Assembly (NCBI RefSeq): GCF_000521505.1
Contig: NZ_CP003915.1
Span: 1,364,001 to 1,428,000 of the forward strand
Direction: 5' to 3'
Length of the DNA stretch: 64,000 bases
Origin: Advenella mimigardefordensis DPN7
GTDB taxonomy: Bacteria > Pseudomonadota > Gammaproteobacteria > Burkholderiales > Burkholderiaceae_B
The notes below the pieces were generated by a model, which did not search any database, had not been told where the DNA came from, and saw nothing but the letters and a program-made list of their open reading frames with translations. A program made the translations under genes and the position numbers. Below are positions 1-9,723 of the stretch, piece by piece (the stretch's first letter is position 1; each line of letters starts with the position of its first letter).

Positions 1-2
1 AT

Positions 3-626
3 ACGCTTACGCGGCTGGGTTATCTCACTCATAACGAGGACAGCAGTAAATATCAACTGGGTATGGCAACACTTTCACTGGGCGTGGGTTTGCTGGCCAA
101 GCTCGATATCCGTCAGGTAGCCCGGCCGCTTATGCAGGCATTGGCCGAAGAAACCCAGGGCATGGTCACGCTGGGGACGCGTGATCGTTTGTCGATGTTA
201 TATCTGGAGAACTGCCGCAGCCGTTCGGCGCTAACGCTCAGTATGGACGTGGGCGCCCGCATCCCTATCGTATCAACAGCCATGGGCAGGGCCTATCTGG
301 CGGAGATTCCGCAGCAGGAGCGTGAAGAGATATTCGGTCGGGTGCGCGAACTCGATGAGCTGGCCAGTGATGCGCTTATGAGCGGTATCACCGCTTCGCT
401 GGCCGATTATGAGCGACTGGGATGTACCTGCTCGTTTGGCGATTGGCAAAAGGATGTGAACGCCATTGCTGTGGGCTTGAATCTGGGGCGGCAGTTTCCG
501 ATCATGGCGATCAGCTGCGGCGGGCCGTCCTTCAATTTATCTGAACAGTACCTGCTTGAAGAAGCGCGGCCCAAATTGCTGGAAGTGGTCAGTAAACTTA
601 AAGAAACGGTGGGCCAGCCGGCCTGA
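3..626 (+). CDS. IclR-family transcriptional regulator, C-terminal part (5' truncated by window edge)
   Basis: The reading frame is open from the first bases of the window, so the gene starts upstream and its N-terminal winged-helix DNA-binding domain is missing apart from its last residues (TLTRLGYL, then the usual YQLG turn). The visible 207 residues are the effector-binding domain of the IclR family, a GAF-like fold that senses small organic acids. The segment running from the MATLSLG stretch to the RIPIVSTAMGRAYLA segment is typical of the family. IclR proteins usually control nearby aromatic or organic-acid catabolic operons. It sits tail-to-tail with the thioesterase/acyl-CoA dehydrogenase genes, so control of the acyl-CoA cluster is a reasonable inference. 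A start within this window is unlikely because family homology runs off the edge. Confidence 0.88.
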   Translation, partial: TLTRLGYLTHNEDSSKYQLGMATLSLGVGLLAKLDIRQVARPLMQALAEETQGMVTLGTRDRLSMLYLENCRSRSALTLSMDVGARIPIVSTAMGRAYLAEIPQQEREEIFGRVRELDELASDALMSGITASLADYERLGCTCSFGDWQKDVNAIAVGLNLGRQFPIMAISCGGPSFNLSEQYLLEEARPKLLEVVSKLKETVGQPA

Positions 627-709
627 TGTGCTGGTGGCAAAGTGCCTGTTGGCGAACCCATCAGGCGCCTTGCCGGCTGCTTAAGCTGCCGGCAGTGTGT
701 TCACATTTG

Positions 710-1129
710 CTATTTCTTGTCTATCATTGAAAACAAGGCAGTCGCAAAGGCCACTTTTTTATCCCCTACGCGCAAATCACAGTTGGCAAAAATAACCCGC
801 TTGCCCTTGCGCTGAATATCCACGGTTGCTTCCAGCCAGTCACCCTCACGCACCGGTGACATGAATTCACAGGTGAGCGACATGGTCACAAATGCCACGG
901 GTTCATCATGCGCGTTGAGTATGGCATCGCCAAAGGCATTGTCTGCAACGGTCATGATAAGGCCGCCATGGGCAACACCCACCTTGTTCAGATGTGTCGC
1001 TTTTACTCTTACGCCAAGACCTGCATGGCGCTCGTTTATGACTTTTTCATAGAAAGGTCCGGTCAGGTCCGAAAAGGTGCTGAACCGGTTCAGCAGGCGG
1101 TAGTGTTCTGGAATCGTCTGGTCAGTCAT
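710..1129 (-). CDS. PaaI/YdiI-type hot-dog acyl-CoA thioesterase
   Basis: A 139-residue single hot-dog-fold protein, the usual size for PaaI-like thioesterases, which hydrolyse acyl-CoA to free acid and CoA in the cytoplasm. The active-site segment is visible as HGGLIMTVADNAFG at about residues 54-67, with His54 and Asp63 in the expected places. The gene lies 15 bp downstream of the small acyl-CoA dehydrogenase subunit on the same strand, so it is probably the last gene of that operon. Its likely role is releasing CoA from dead-end or excess intermediates of the cluster. The substrate cannot be read from the sequence. Confidence 0.85.
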   Translation of the reverse strand: MTDQTIPEHYRLLNRFSTFSDLTGPFYEKVINERHAGLGVRVKATHLNKVGVAHGGLIMTVADNAFGDAILNAHDEPVAFVTMSLTCEFMSPVREGDWLEATVDIQRKGKRVIFANCDLRVGDKKVAFATALFSMIDKK

Positions 1130-1144
1130 GATACGGGTGTTTCC

Positions 1145-2308
1145 TCAAGCGGCGTCCTGGGTTTTTTGTGATGTTAGCAAACTATCACTATAGCGCTGCA
1201 AATGGAAGTCGGCATCGCCATACTGGCTATTGAGTACGGTCACCCGTTTGAAGTAATGAGGTACCGCCAGTTCGTCGGTAACGCCCATGCCACCGTGCAG
1301 TTGCACGGCTTCTTCGCCTACGTGGCGCGACAGTTTTGCCAGCAGCACTCTTGCTGCAGCGCCTTTGATGATGCGGTCCTGCGGGTCATCGCCAGCCTGG
1401 CCGATAGCGGCCAGCAACGCCATGGAGGTGGCCTGTTCTGCCGCGATGGCCATATCGGCCATGCGATGCTGCAGGGCCTGGAATGTGCCAATGGCCACGC
1501 CGAACTGCTTTCTGGTTTTCAGGTATTCCAGCGTTGCCTCGTTCAGTGCCTGAATCAGGCCCGCTGCCTCGGCTGCCAGTGCGGCATTGGTGGCGGCCAG
1601 TGCCTGCATGATGGCGGGGTAGGCTGTGTCGGCATCGCCAATCAGGGACTCTGGCGGCAATTGTGCGTTGTTGATCACCAGATCAGCGGCCAGATGGCCA
1701 TCATGCAGGCGGTACGATTTGGCAGTAATGCCAGGATGGTCTGCTTTGACCAGAAAGACAGACAGGCCGTTGCTATCGTTATTCTGGCCGGCGGTTCTGG
1801 CCGTAATCAGCCAGTGATCACATACCGGCGCGTCAATCACGACGGCCTTGTGGCCACTCAGTATCCAGTTGCCTGCTTTGTTTTCAGCCTTGGTATGGAT
1901 GCGTGATTCCTGATAGCGCGATTGCACATCGTAGTGGGCAAAGGCAAAACGGGCTGAGCCATCGGCGATGGCGCCAATCAGTACGTTGCGCTGCTGCGCA
2001 GTGGCGTGCTGCTGCAAAAACGTTCCGGACAGCACCACCGTACTGATGTACGGTTCAAGAATCAGCCCTTTGGCCAGTGAGCGCATAACCAGATAGGTAT
2101 CAAGCGGGGTGCCTGCCAGGCCGCCGTCTTCCTCAGCAAAGGGCAGGGCGAGAATGCCCAGCGCTGCAAAGTCCGCCCAGGTCTTCTCATTTATATGCTG
2201 GTTGGCGGCAAGATTTTTGCTGCGCTGCTCAAAGGTATAGTCTTTGTCGATATAGCGGGTAAGGGTGTCTTGCAGGGCAAGTTGTTCTTCGGTAAAGGTA
2301 AAGTCCAT
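1145..2308 (-). CDS. Acyl-CoA dehydrogenase, small (non-catalytic type) subunit, pimeloyl-CoA dehydrogenase-like
   Basis: A 387-residue acyl-CoA dehydrogenase-fold protein (N-terminal MDFTFTEEQLALQDTLTRY, C-terminal helical FAD domain with RKQFGVAIGTFQALQ and HGGMGVTDELAVPHYF). I find no glutamate at either of the two positions used as catalytic base in this family. The IYEG-type site is replaced by QYGDADF, and the helix-G site has only small residues (ALAATNAALAAEAAG). It is encoded 54 bp downstream of a second acyl-CoA dehydrogenase that has one candidate base. This fits a heteromeric enzyme like PimC/PimD of dicarboxylate degradation. The step would be alpha,beta-desaturation of an acyl-CoA with FAD. 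The substrate is inferred from the gene set only. Confidence 0.85.
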   Translation of the reverse strand: MDFTFTEEQLALQDTLTRYIDKDYTFEQRSKNLAANQHINEKTWADFAALGILALPFAEEDGGLAGTPLDTYLVMRSLAKGLILEPYISTVVLSGTFLQQHATAQQRNVLIGAIADGSARFAFAHYDVQSRYQESRIHTKAENKAGNWILSGHKAVVIDAPVCDHWLITARTAGQNNDSNGLSVFLVKADHPGITAKSYRLHDGHLAADLVINNAQLPPESLIGDADTAYPAIMQALAATNAALAAEAAGLIQALNEATLEYLKTRKQFGVAIGTFQALQHRMADMAIAAEQATSMALLAAIGQAGDDPQDRIIKGAAARVLLAKLSRHVGEEAVQLHGGMGVTDELAVPHYFKRVTVLNSQYGDADFHLQRYSDSLLTSQKTQDAA

Positions 2309-2362
2309 GTGGATGACTCCGTAGCGTATTTGGTACTGTATCGGGATGGGACGACAGGCCGT

Positions 2363-3559
2363 TTAAAGCCCCAGAATCATCCTGCAGATAATGCTTTTCT
2401 GTACTTCATTGGATCCGCCGTAGATGGTGGTTTTGCGATAGTTGAAGTACTGTGATGTCATATGTTCCTGCGCTTGCGGGAAGGCGGCAGATAATTCGTG
2501 TACCTGATCGTCTGGCAGAATATGGGCTGCGGCGTACGGGCCGGCCACTTGTGACGCCAGTGCGGTAATGGCCTGCTGAATTTCCGAGCCCTTTACTTTC
2601 AGAATAGAGGCCTCGGGTCCTGGCGCATGGCTGCTGCCTTCCTGGGAAATCAGTTTGAGATTGGTAACCTCAAGTGCCATTAAATCCATCTCAACCTGCG
2701 CCAGCCGATCACGAAAGCGTGCATCCTGCAATAAAGGCAGACCATCATTGCCGATTTGCCCGGCCGCGGCTTTTTTGACTAGTTGCAGTGCCGCCTTGGA
2801 ACGGCCCACGCGGGCGATGTTGGTTCTTTCGTGGCCAAGCAGGAACTTCGCGTAGGTCCAGCCTTTGTTTTCTTCACCGATCAGGTTGGCGGCGGGAACG
2901 CGGACATTCTCCAGCCACACTTCGTTGATTTCATGGCCATCGTCCAGCATGATGATGGGGCGTACGGTAATGCCCGGCGTTTTCATATCAATCAGCAGAA
3001 AAGAAATGCCTTCCTGCTTGCGCACTTCGGGATTGGTACGCACCAGACAGAAAATCCAGTCGGCATGCTGGGCAAGTGTGGTCCATGTTTTCTGACCGTT
3101 AACGATATAGTCGTCACCATCGCGCACGGCGGTGGTTTTCAGTGAAGCGAGGTCAGAGCCGGCGCCGGGCTCGGAGTAGCCCTGGCACCACCAGTCCTGG
3201 CCGGAGATAATGCGTGGCAGGAAGCGTTCCTGTTGTTCCCGGCTGCCGTATTTCTGAATAACCGGTGCGACCATCTTCAGGCCGAAAGGTAATTGTTCGG
3301 GTGCGCCGAAGGCGGCGCATTCTTCCTCAAAAATGTGGCGTTGCACTGCATCCCAGCCGGTACCACCGAACTCCACCGCCCATGAGGGCGCTCCCCAGCC
3401 CTGTTTGAACAGATCACGTTGCCATTGCTCGCGTTCGGCTTTGGACAGTGGCAGGCATTGTTGTGTTTTGTCGCGCACAGCGGCTGGCACCACTTCTTTT
3501 AGAAAAGCACGAACCGAATCGCGAAAGGCCAGTTGTTCAGGTGTGTAGCGGATATCCAT
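2363..3559 (-). CDS. Acyl-CoA dehydrogenase, large (catalytic type) subunit, pimeloyl-CoA dehydrogenase-like
   Basis: A 398-residue FAD acyl-CoA dehydrogenase. Recognisable parts are the N-terminal helical domain (MDIRYTPEQLAFRDSVRAFL), the FAD/substrate loop WWCQGYSEPGAGSDLASL (residues 123-140) and the C-terminal helical domain. The common C-terminal base position reads IYGGSNEVQ (about residue 379), so Gly replaces Glu. LGHERTNIAR at 241-250 supplies Glu244, in the place used by isovaleryl-CoA-type enzymes. It is first in the minus-strand operon, followed by the small subunit and the thioesterase. It diverges from the hydratase/dehydrogenase gene across a 327 bp promoter region. It resembles the large subunit of pimeloyl-CoA dehydrogenase (PimC). 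The exact acyl substrate is inference. Confidence 0.88.
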   Translation of the reverse strand: MDIRYTPEQLAFRDSVRAFLKEVVPAAVRDKTQQCLPLSKAEREQWQRDLFKQGWGAPSWAVEFGGTGWDAVQRHIFEEECAAFGAPEQLPFGLKMVAPVIQKYGSREQQERFLPRIISGQDWWCQGYSEPGAGSDLASLKTTAVRDGDDYIVNGQKTWTTLAQHADWIFCLVRTNPEVRKQEGISFLLIDMKTPGITVRPIIMLDDGHEINEVWLENVRVPAANLIGEENKGWTYAKFLLGHERTNIARVGRSKAALQLVKKAAAGQIGNDGLPLLQDARFRDRLAQVEMDLMALEVTNLKLISQEGSSHAPGPEASILKVKGSEIQQAITALASQVAGPYAAAHILPDDQVHELSAAFPQAQEHMTSQYFNYRKTTIYGGSNEVQKSIICRMILGL

Positions 3560-3886
3560 GGACGGAATTCCTTTTCGGGTAATTGAGCGGCAGAAGTGAA
3601 GTCCCGGTGTCGAAATGCGGTGTGTAATCGCATGCGAGAACTTGTTCTGCTTAGCGGAACATTCAGTTGATTTATGGAATTGATTATAGCGACCATTGCG
3701 TTAAATGAAAAGACTGGCTGATATAAAAGACAGAAATGCTCTTAACCGACAATTCGCTTTACACCGAATACTGCCGCAGAGTATTATCGAAGAATTCTTA
3801 AGGTACGTAAGTTCTGCTATGCGAAACTAAGGTGGCATGGCTAAGACGTGCCATGTATTTCATCGGATCGGACAAGGAGACACGCC
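3560..3886. promoter_or_regulatory. Divergent promoter region of the acyl-CoA catabolic cluster
   Basis: No gene is visible here. The region must carry the promoters of the minus-strand acyl-CoA dehydrogenase operon and of the plus-strand hydratase/thiolase/ligase operon. Two palindromes stand out: GTTCTGC-TTA-GCGGAAC at 3644-3660 (one mismatch), of the size and symmetry of an IclR-type operator, and AAGAATTCTT at 3790-3799. The stretch around 3660-3800 is more AT-rich than the flanking genes. Assignment to the IclR protein at the window start is inference. Confidence 0.5.
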
Positions 3887-5971
3887 ATGGATCACGCTTT
3901 TTACGAGGAAAAGGACGGGATAGCCGTCATTACATTCAACAACCCACCGGTCAATGGCCTGAGTCACGGGTTGCGCAAGGCCATTGTGGAAGGCGTTGAT
4001 CGTGCGAATAATAATACGGCCATTCGGGCCATTGTTCTGGGCGGCACCGAGCGGGCGTTTTCCGGTGGCGCCGACGTGACAGAGTTCGGTACGCCAAAAG
4101 CGGGGCAGGCGCCCACTTTGCGTACCGTGATAGAGGTGCTTGAGCAATCGGCCAAGCCGGTCGTGGCTGCCATCAACGGCGTATGTCTTGGCGGTGGCCT
4201 GGAGCTCGCGCTGGGTGCGCATTATCGCGTTGCCGCTGCAGCAGCACGGGTGGGTCTGCCAGAAGTCAAGCTTGGTATCCTGCCCGGCGCGGGCGGCACC
4301 CAGCGCCTGCCGCGGGTGTTGGGTCTGGAAAAGGCGCTTAACATGATTGTGTCCGGCCAGGTTGTCAAGGCGGCAACGCTTGCCGATAGTGCATTGTTTG
4401 ATAAAGTGGTCGAGGGCGATCCGCAAGCGGCAGCCATTGACTTTGCCAAAGGCCTGGCCAGCGATGTGCCGCTGAAGCGGGTTCGCGATCTGGCAGTGAG
4501 CGATGCGGATGCCGATGCCTTATTGCTTAACGCCCGCAATGCGGTCAAGGCGGGATCCGCACGCTTTCCTGCGCCGGCTGCCTGCGTAGAAGCGGTAGCA
4601 GCCAGCACCAATATGGCTTTTGATGACGGGCTGGCATTTGAACGCCAGCAGTTTACACAGTTGCTGAACTCGTCCGAATCGCTGGCGTTGCGTCATGTCT
4701 TCGCGGCGGAACGCGCAGCGACAAAAATTCCCGATGTGCCTGCAGATACGCCGTTGCGTCCGATTAACCGGGTTGGCGTAATCGGTGCCGGTACGATGGG
4801 TGGCGGCATCAGTATGAATTATCTGAATGCCGGCATTCCGGTGGTCCTGCTGGAGCAGAAGGAAGAAGCGCTGCAGCGCGGCGTGGCCACGATTCGCAAG
4901 AATTACGAAAACACGATGAAAAAAGGGCGGATTACCGCAGAACAGGTGGAAGAGCGTATGAATCTGCTCAGCACGACCCTGTCCTATGATGCCCTGGGCG
5001 AGGTAGACCTGGTGATCGAAGCGGTTTTTGAAGATATGGGTGTCAAGGAAGTTGTATTCCGCGAGCTTGATCGCGTGATCAAGCCTGGCGCGATCCTGGC
5101 CTCGAACACCTCCACCCTGGATGTCGACCAGATCGCTGCGTTTACCAAGCGTCCGCAAGACGTGATCGGGCTGCATTTTTTCAGTCCGGCCAATGTCATG
5201 AAGCTGCTGGAAATCGTGCGTGGTGCGAAAACCGCCAAAGATGTGCTGGCCACATGTATTGACATGGGTAAGAAAATCGGCAAGAAGCCTGTGGTGTCGG
5301 GCGTCTGCGACGGCTTTATCGGCAATCGCATGCTGTATGCCTATCGTGATGCGGCCGATGAAGTCATGCTGCAGGGTGCCGCGCCGTCGCAGATCGACCG
5401 CGCTCTGGAAAATTTTGGTTTTGCAATGGGCCCGTACCGCGTGGGTGATCTGGCCGGGCTGGATATTGGCTGGGCGATTCGCAAGCGCAAGAAGGAAGCC
5501 GACCCACAGGGTTATGAAGAGGTGGTGGCCGATCGCCTGTGCGAGGCCGGCCGTTTTGGCCAGAAAACAGGTGCAGGCTGGTACCGCTATGTGGCCGGCG
5601 ATCGCAAGCCGCAGGTGGACCCAGAGGTGGAAAATCTGATCGAAACCTTCCGCAAGGAAAAAGGCGTGACCTCACGCAAAATCAGTGATCAGGAAATTGT
5701 GGAGCGTTGCGTGTATGCGCTGGCCAACGAGGGGGCGAAAATTCTCGAAGAGGGCATTGCCCTGCGCGCTTCGGATATTGATATTGTTTACCTGAACGGC
5801 TACGGCTTCCCGTTGCATCGCGGCGGACCGATGCATTACGCGCAGCAGGCTGGCCTGTTCAACGTGGTGCGCGCGCTCAGGCAGTTTGGCGCAACCTCGG
5901 CCCGGCCCCAGGCCTGGCAGCCGGCAGCCTTGCTGGAAAAACATGCAGAAAGCGGCGACGCGCTGAAATAG
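3887..5971 (+). CDS. Bifunctional enoyl-CoA hydratase / 3-hydroxyacyl-CoA dehydrogenase (FadJ/PimF type)
   Basis: A 694-residue two-domain beta-oxidation enzyme. The N-terminal crotonase domain carries ERAFSGGADVTEFG and the oxyanion/catalytic segments VCLGGGLELAL and GLPEVKLGILPGAGGTQRL. From about residue 297 a Rossmann domain (VGVIGAGTMGGGISM) begins the NAD-dependent 3-hydroxyacyl-CoA dehydrogenase, with the catalytic-His segment HFFSPANVMKLLEIVRG near residue 428. The ATG at 3887 is chosen because AAGGAGA precedes it at good spacing. The GTG 39 bp upstream has none. It hydrates an enoyl-CoA and oxidises the product to 3-oxoacyl-CoA. Being first in an operon with a thiolase and a CoA ligase, it matches PimF-like enzymes. 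Confidence 0.93.
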   Translation: MDHAFYEEKDGIAVITFNNPPVNGLSHGLRKAIVEGVDRANNNTAIRAIVLGGTERAFSGGADVTEFGTPKAGQAPTLRTVIEVLEQSAKPVVAAINGVCLGGGLELALGAHYRVAAAAARVGLPEVKLGILPGAGGTQRLPRVLGLEKALNMIVSGQVVKAATLADSALFDKVVEGDPQAAAIDFAKGLASDVPLKRVRDLAVSDADADALLLNARNAVKAGSARFPAPAACVEAVAASTNMAFDDGLAFERQQFTQLLNSSESLALRHVFAAERAATKIPDVPADTPLRPINRVGVIGAGTMGGGISMNYLNAGIPVVLLEQKEEALQRGVATIRKNYENTMKKGRITAEQVEERMNLLSTTLSYDALGEVDLVIEAVFEDMGVKEVVFRELDRVIKPGAILASNTSTLDVDQIAAFTKRPQDVIGLHFFSPANVMKLLEIVRGAKTAKDVLATCIDMGKKIGKKPVVSGVCDGFIGNRMLYAYRDAADEVMLQGAAPSQIDRALENFGFAMGPYRVGDLAGLDIGWAIRKRKKEADPQGYEEVVADRLCEAGRFGQKTGAGWYRYVAGDRKPQVDPEVENLIETFRKEKGVTSRKISDQEIVERCVYALANEGAKILEEGIALRASDIDIVYLNGYGFPLHRGGPMHYAQQAGLFNVVRALRQFGATSARPQAWQPAALLEKHAESGDALK

Positions 5972-6122
5972 CGTAGAAGGCGTGGCGGCAGGTGCGCAAG
6001 CGCCTGCCAGCGTTGGTATAACTGATTATTTTCTGTTCCGATACAATTGAAGTTCGCGTTGGTTGGCCATGATGTTGGCACAGTGCCGCCATAATGTCAT
6101 GTGTCCGCCCTGGAGAAGAGAC

Positions 6123-7301
6123 ATGAGAGAAGCCGTTATTGTTTCAACCGCCCGCACCGGATTGGCAAAATCCTGGAAGGGGGCATTCAATATGACCTAT
6201 GGCGCAACACTGGGTGCGCATTCGGTGTCGCACGCGGTGGCGCGCGCGGGTATTGATCCCGCACAGGTCGAAGATATTATCATTGGTTCGGCCCTGCCAG
6301 AAGGCACTACCGGTGGCAATATTGCCCGGGCGATTGCCTTGCGTGCCGGCCTGCCGGTCCGTGTCGGCGGCGTTACCGTCAACCGGTTCTGCTCGTCGGG
6401 GCTGCAGGCCATTGCCATGGCAGCGCAACGCATTATTGTCGACCAGGTGCCGGTGATGGTGGCTGGCGGCGTGGAAAGTATTTCCTGCGTACAAAACGAT
6501 GCCAATACTCTCATGCGACAGGATCCCTGGCTAAAACAGCACAAGCCCGAAGTGTACTGGAGCATGTTGCAGACCGCCGAAACGGTGGCCAGGCGTTATG
6601 GTATTTCGCGCGAGGCGCAGGATGAATACGGCGCCCGCAGTCAGCAACGTGCTGCCCGTGCGCAGGCGGAAGGTCTGTTCAATGATGAAATCGTGCCCAT
6701 GACAACCGTCATGAGCGTGTTTGATAAGGCAACGGGCGGCATTGCCCGGCGCGAGGTCACCATCGCCGCCGATGAAGGTATTCGTCCCGATACCACGCTT
6801 GAAGGCGTCGCAAAAATTCGCACGGTGTTTCCCAAGGGCGTCATTACCGCGGGTAATGCCAGTCAGTTCTCTGACGGTTCTTCGGCCTGCGTGCTGATGG
6901 ATGCCGAACTGGCGCGTCAGAGCGGCCTGAGCCCGCTGGGAATTTTCCGCGGCTTTGCCGTGGCAGGCTGCGAGCCCGATGAAATGGGTATTGGTCCGGT
7001 GTTTGCTGTGCCTCGTTTGCTTGATCGCGCCGGTTTGAAGGTTGACGATATTGGCTTGTGGGAATTGAACGAAGCCTTTGCCTGCCAGGTACTGTATTGC
7101 CGGGACAAACTGGGTATTCCCGATGATCGACTGAATGTGAATGGTGGGGCGATTGCGGTTGGTCACCCGTATGGTGTGTCTGGCGCGCGTATGGTCGGCC
7201 ACGCTCTGATCGAAGGCAAGCGCCGGGGCGTTAAATACGTGGTGGTCACCATGTGCATCGGCGGCGGACAGGGCGCAGCAGGACTGTTCGAAGTGGCATG
7301 A
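6123..7301 (+). CDS. Acetyl-CoA acyltransferase (thiolase, PimB/FadA-like)
   Basis: A 392-residue degradative thiolase that cleaves 3-oxoacyl-CoA with CoA to acetyl-CoA and a shortened acyl-CoA. The nucleophilic cysteine lies in [17 protein letters not shown] near residue 89, the histidine in GHPYGVSG, and the second cysteine in [13 protein letters not shown] near residue 378, so the catalytic set is complete. The ATG at 6123 gives the family N-terminus [20 protein letters not shown]. The region upstream in the same frame has no homology-like sequence. The last codons overlap the ATG of the CoA ligase (ATGA at 7298-7301), which indicates translational coupling. It may back up the frameshifted pcaF-like thiolase at 10409. 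Confidence 0.93.
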   Translation: MREAVIVSTARTGLAKSWKGAFNMTYGATLGAHSVSHAVARAGIDPAQVEDIIIGSALPEGTTGGNIARAIALRAGLPVRVGGVTVNRFCSSGLQAIAMAAQRIIVDQVPVMVAGGVESISCVQNDANTLMRQDPWLKQHKPEVYWSMLQTAETVARRYGISREAQDEYGARSQQRAARAQAEGLFNDEIVPMTTVMSVFDKATGGIARREVTIAADEGIRPDTTLEGVAKIRTVFPKGVITAGNASQFSDGSSACVLMDAELARQSGLSPLGIFRGFAVAGCEPDEMGIGPVFAVPRLLDRAGLKVDDIGLWELNEAFACQVLYCRDKLGIPDDRLNVNGGAIAVGHPYGVSGARMVGHALIEGKRRGVKYVVVTMCIGGGQGAAGLFEVA

Positions 7302-8947
7302 ACCGCCCCGATTATTCTGCCGTCTGGCCGCGTGGACGCAGTCGTTCGCTGAGTGTGCCGGGAACGGCATTGCATGCCAATCTGGACATATCGGCCCTGC
7401 GTTATCCGCAAAAGCCGTGCCTGGTCTATTACGGTGCCCGCTACACTTACGCGCAGGTGCAGCGTCAGGTACAGGCGCTTGCCGGGTTTTTGCAGCAGGA
7501 TTGCGGCGTGGGCAAGGGTGATCGTGTATTGCTGTATATGCAGAACAGCCCGCAATTTGTGCTTGCCTACTATGCCATTTTGCGGGCCGATGCCGTAGTC
7601 GTGCCGGTTAACCCCATGAATCGTGCAGATGAGCTGCAGCATTACATTCGTGATACCGGTGCCACCGTGATCATTTATGGCCAGGAACTGCACGAGCAGG
7701 TGGCTGTGCTCGGCGCTGCGGCGCCGGCCAGCAAGCTGGTGGCAGCGTATCATGACTATCTGCCCTCGGAGGGCTCAGACCAGAACGTGCCGGATGTGGT
7801 TGCTGAACCCGCGCAGGCGCTGACAGGCAATGGCGTTGTGCTGTGGCGTGATGCGCTGGCGCGTGGGCGTACCCCGTTACCTTCATCGGTCGTGTCGGCA
7901 GATATGGCGGTCATGCCCTATACATCAGGTACTACCGGTCATCCCAAAGGGTGCATTCATACCCATCATTCCACTATGTATAACACGGTGGCCGCCGCGG
8001 TGTGGTATGACGGTGGTAATCAGGACGCGGTTTTTCTGGGTGTGCTGCCGTTTTTCCATGTTACCGGCATGGAAGGCGTGATGAATAGTGCCATTTATCT
8101 GGGCGCGACCATCGTCATTATGACGCGCTGGGATCGCGTGGTAGCTGCTCAGTGCATTGAACGCCATCGCGTTGGCAGGCTGGCGCTGATTGCCGCCATG
8201 GTGGTGGATCTGCTCGCCATGCCCGATCTGGCAAACTATGATTTATCCAGTATCGCCCGGGTCAGTGGCGGCGGTGCGGCCATGCCCGAGGCCGTTGCCG
8301 AAAAGCTGCAGCGCGACTTTGGCCTGACCTACATCGAAGGCTACGGTATGTCGGAAGCAATGGCGCCCACACACATCAACCCGGAGCGGAACCCGAAAAA
8401 ACAATGTCTGGGCATTCCGATTTTTGATGTGGATTGCCGTCTTATTGACCCGGTCACCCTGCAGGAAGTGCCACAAGGCGAGGTTGGTGAAATTGTCGTG
8501 CATGGACCGCAGGTCATGCAGGGTTACTGGAATAACGCACAGGCCTCGGCTGAAGTGTTCACTGAGATTGATAACAAGCGTTTTCTGCGCACCGGAGATC
8601 TGGCGCGCATGGATGAGGACGGCTACTACTTTATGGTAGACCGGCTCAAGCGCATGATCAATGCCTCTGGCTTCAAGGTCTGGCCAGCCGAAGTCGAGTC
8701 CATGATGTATGCACATCCGGCCATTCTGGAAGCCTGCGTTGTCGGCGTGACAGACGAAAAACGAGGTGAAACCGTTAAGGCCTGGGTGGTGTTGCGCGAA
8801 GCGTGTCGCGGCAGTGTCACCGAGCAGGAGATTGTGGAGTGGTGCCGCGAGAAAATGGCTGCGTACAAGGCGCCGCGGATTGTGGTATTTACCGATGCGT
8901 TGCCCAAAACGTCTTCAGGAAAAGTGCTGTGGCGCGCGCTTGGGTAA
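7298..8947 (+). CDS. AMP-forming acyl-CoA synthetase (ligase)
   Basis: A 549-residue ANL-superfamily ligase that activates a carboxylic acid to its CoA thioester using ATP, via an acyl-adenylate. Visible motifs are the P-loop-like [12 protein letters not shown] at about residue 207, [14 protein letters not shown] (A5 motif), the [21 protein letters not shown] hinge region, and the C-terminal PKTSSGK with the adenylation lysine near residue 537. The ATG at 7298 overlaps the thiolase stop codon. The earlier in-frame start at 7253 lies inside the thiolase and is not needed. In context it would supply the acyl-CoA substrate to the beta-oxidation genes around it, as PimA does in pimelate clusters. 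The substrate is not determinable here. Confidence 0.92.
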   Translation: MNRPDYSAVWPRGRSRSLSVPGTALHANLDISALRYPQKPCLVYYGARYTYAQVQRQVQALAGFLQQDCGVGKGDRVLLYMQNSPQFVLAYYAILRADAVVVPVNPMNRADELQHYIRDTGATVIIYGQELHEQVAVLGAAAPASKLVAAYHDYLPSEGSDQNVPDVVAEPAQALTGNGVVLWRDALARGRTPLPSSVVSADMAVMPYTSGTTGHPKGCIHTHHSTMYNTVAAAVWYDGGNQDAVFLGVLPFFHVTGMEGVMNSAIYLGATIVIMTRWDRVVAAQCIERHRVGRLALIAAMVVDLLAMPDLANYDLSSIARVSGGGAAMPEAVAEKLQRDFGLTYIEGYGMSEAMAPTHINPERNPKKQCLGIPIFDVDCRLIDPVTLQEVPQGEVGEIVVHGPQVMQGYWNNAQASAEVFTEIDNKRFLRTGDLARMDEDGYYFMVDRLKRMINASGFKVWPAEVESMMYAHPAILEACVVGVTDEKRGETVKAWVVLREACRGSVTEQEIVEWCREKMAAYKAPRIVVFTDALPKTSSGKVLWRALG

Positions 8948-9033
8948 AGAACACACATGAAATATGAAATAATGGCTTGCTCCAGCAATGGCACAAATAC
9001 AGATTCAGACAAAAGAGAATACAGGTATAACAG

Positions 9034-9714
9034 ATGATCAATAAATTTATAGACGATATACAGGAAGCGGTTGCCGATGTCTTTGATGGCGCCACTGTGC
9101 TTATCGGCGGATTTGGTGGCGCGGGCCATCCGACAGAACTGATCCATGCCCTGATTGATCAGGGTGCAAAAGAGCTGACTGTCGTCAACAACAATGCAGG
9201 TAATCATGATACGGGGCTGGCCGCGCTGATCAAGGCGGGTCGCGTACGTAAAATGATCTGCTCCTTTCCCAAGGCCTCTCATTCCTACGTCTTTAACGAG
9301 ATGTACAAAGACGGCAAAATCGAGCTCGAGTGTGTACCGCAGGGCACGATTGCAGAACGTCTGCACGCTGCCGGCGCGGGGATTGGCGGGTTTTACACGA
9401 GAACCAGTTATGGTACAGAACTGGCCAAGGGCAAGGAAACGCGCAATATTGATGGCGTTAACTATGTATTTGAAAAACCGATACACGGCGATTTTGCGCT
9501 GGTGCTGGCCGAGAAGGGCGATCGCTGGGGAAATCTGATTTATCGCAAGGCTGCCCGCAACTTCGGGCCGGTCATGTGCATGGCCGCCAAAACCACCATT
9601 GTTCAGGTTAAGCAGAAAGTCGAACTGGGCCAGCTTGATCCGGAAACGATTATCACCCCCGGTATTTTTGTGAATCGGATTGTCGAAGTCGCCAATCCTG
9701 CCATCTCCAGTTAA
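9034..9714 (+). CDS. pcaI: 3-oxoacid CoA-transferase subunit A (3-oxoadipate:succinyl-CoA transferase, PcaI/CatI type)
   Basis: A 226-residue alpha subunit of a family I CoA-transferase. The N-terminus MINKFIDDIQEAVADVFDGA and the glycine-rich segment VLIGGFGGAGHPTELIHAL are characteristic of PcaI/CatI. The product pairs with the next gene to move CoA from succinyl-CoA to 3-oxoadipate in the beta-ketoadipate pathway. It lies 9 bp upstream of subunit B and 86 bp downstream of the ligase gene, in one apparent transcription unit with the thiolase at 10409. Closely related ScoA/AtoD enzymes act on acetoacetate, but the following pcaF-like gene favours the 3-oxoadipate assignment. Confidence 0.88.
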   Translation: MINKFIDDIQEAVADVFDGATVLIGGFGGAGHPTELIHALIDQGAKELTVVNNNAGNHDTGLAALIKAGRVRKMICSFPKASHSYVFNEMYKDGKIELECVPQGTIAERLHAAGAGIGGFYTRTSYGTELAKGKETRNIDGVNYVFEKPIHGDFALVLAEKGDRWGNLIYRKAARNFGPVMCMAAKTTIVQVKQKVELGQLDPETIITPGIFVNRIVEVANPAISS

Positions 9715-9723
9715 GCAGGTCAA

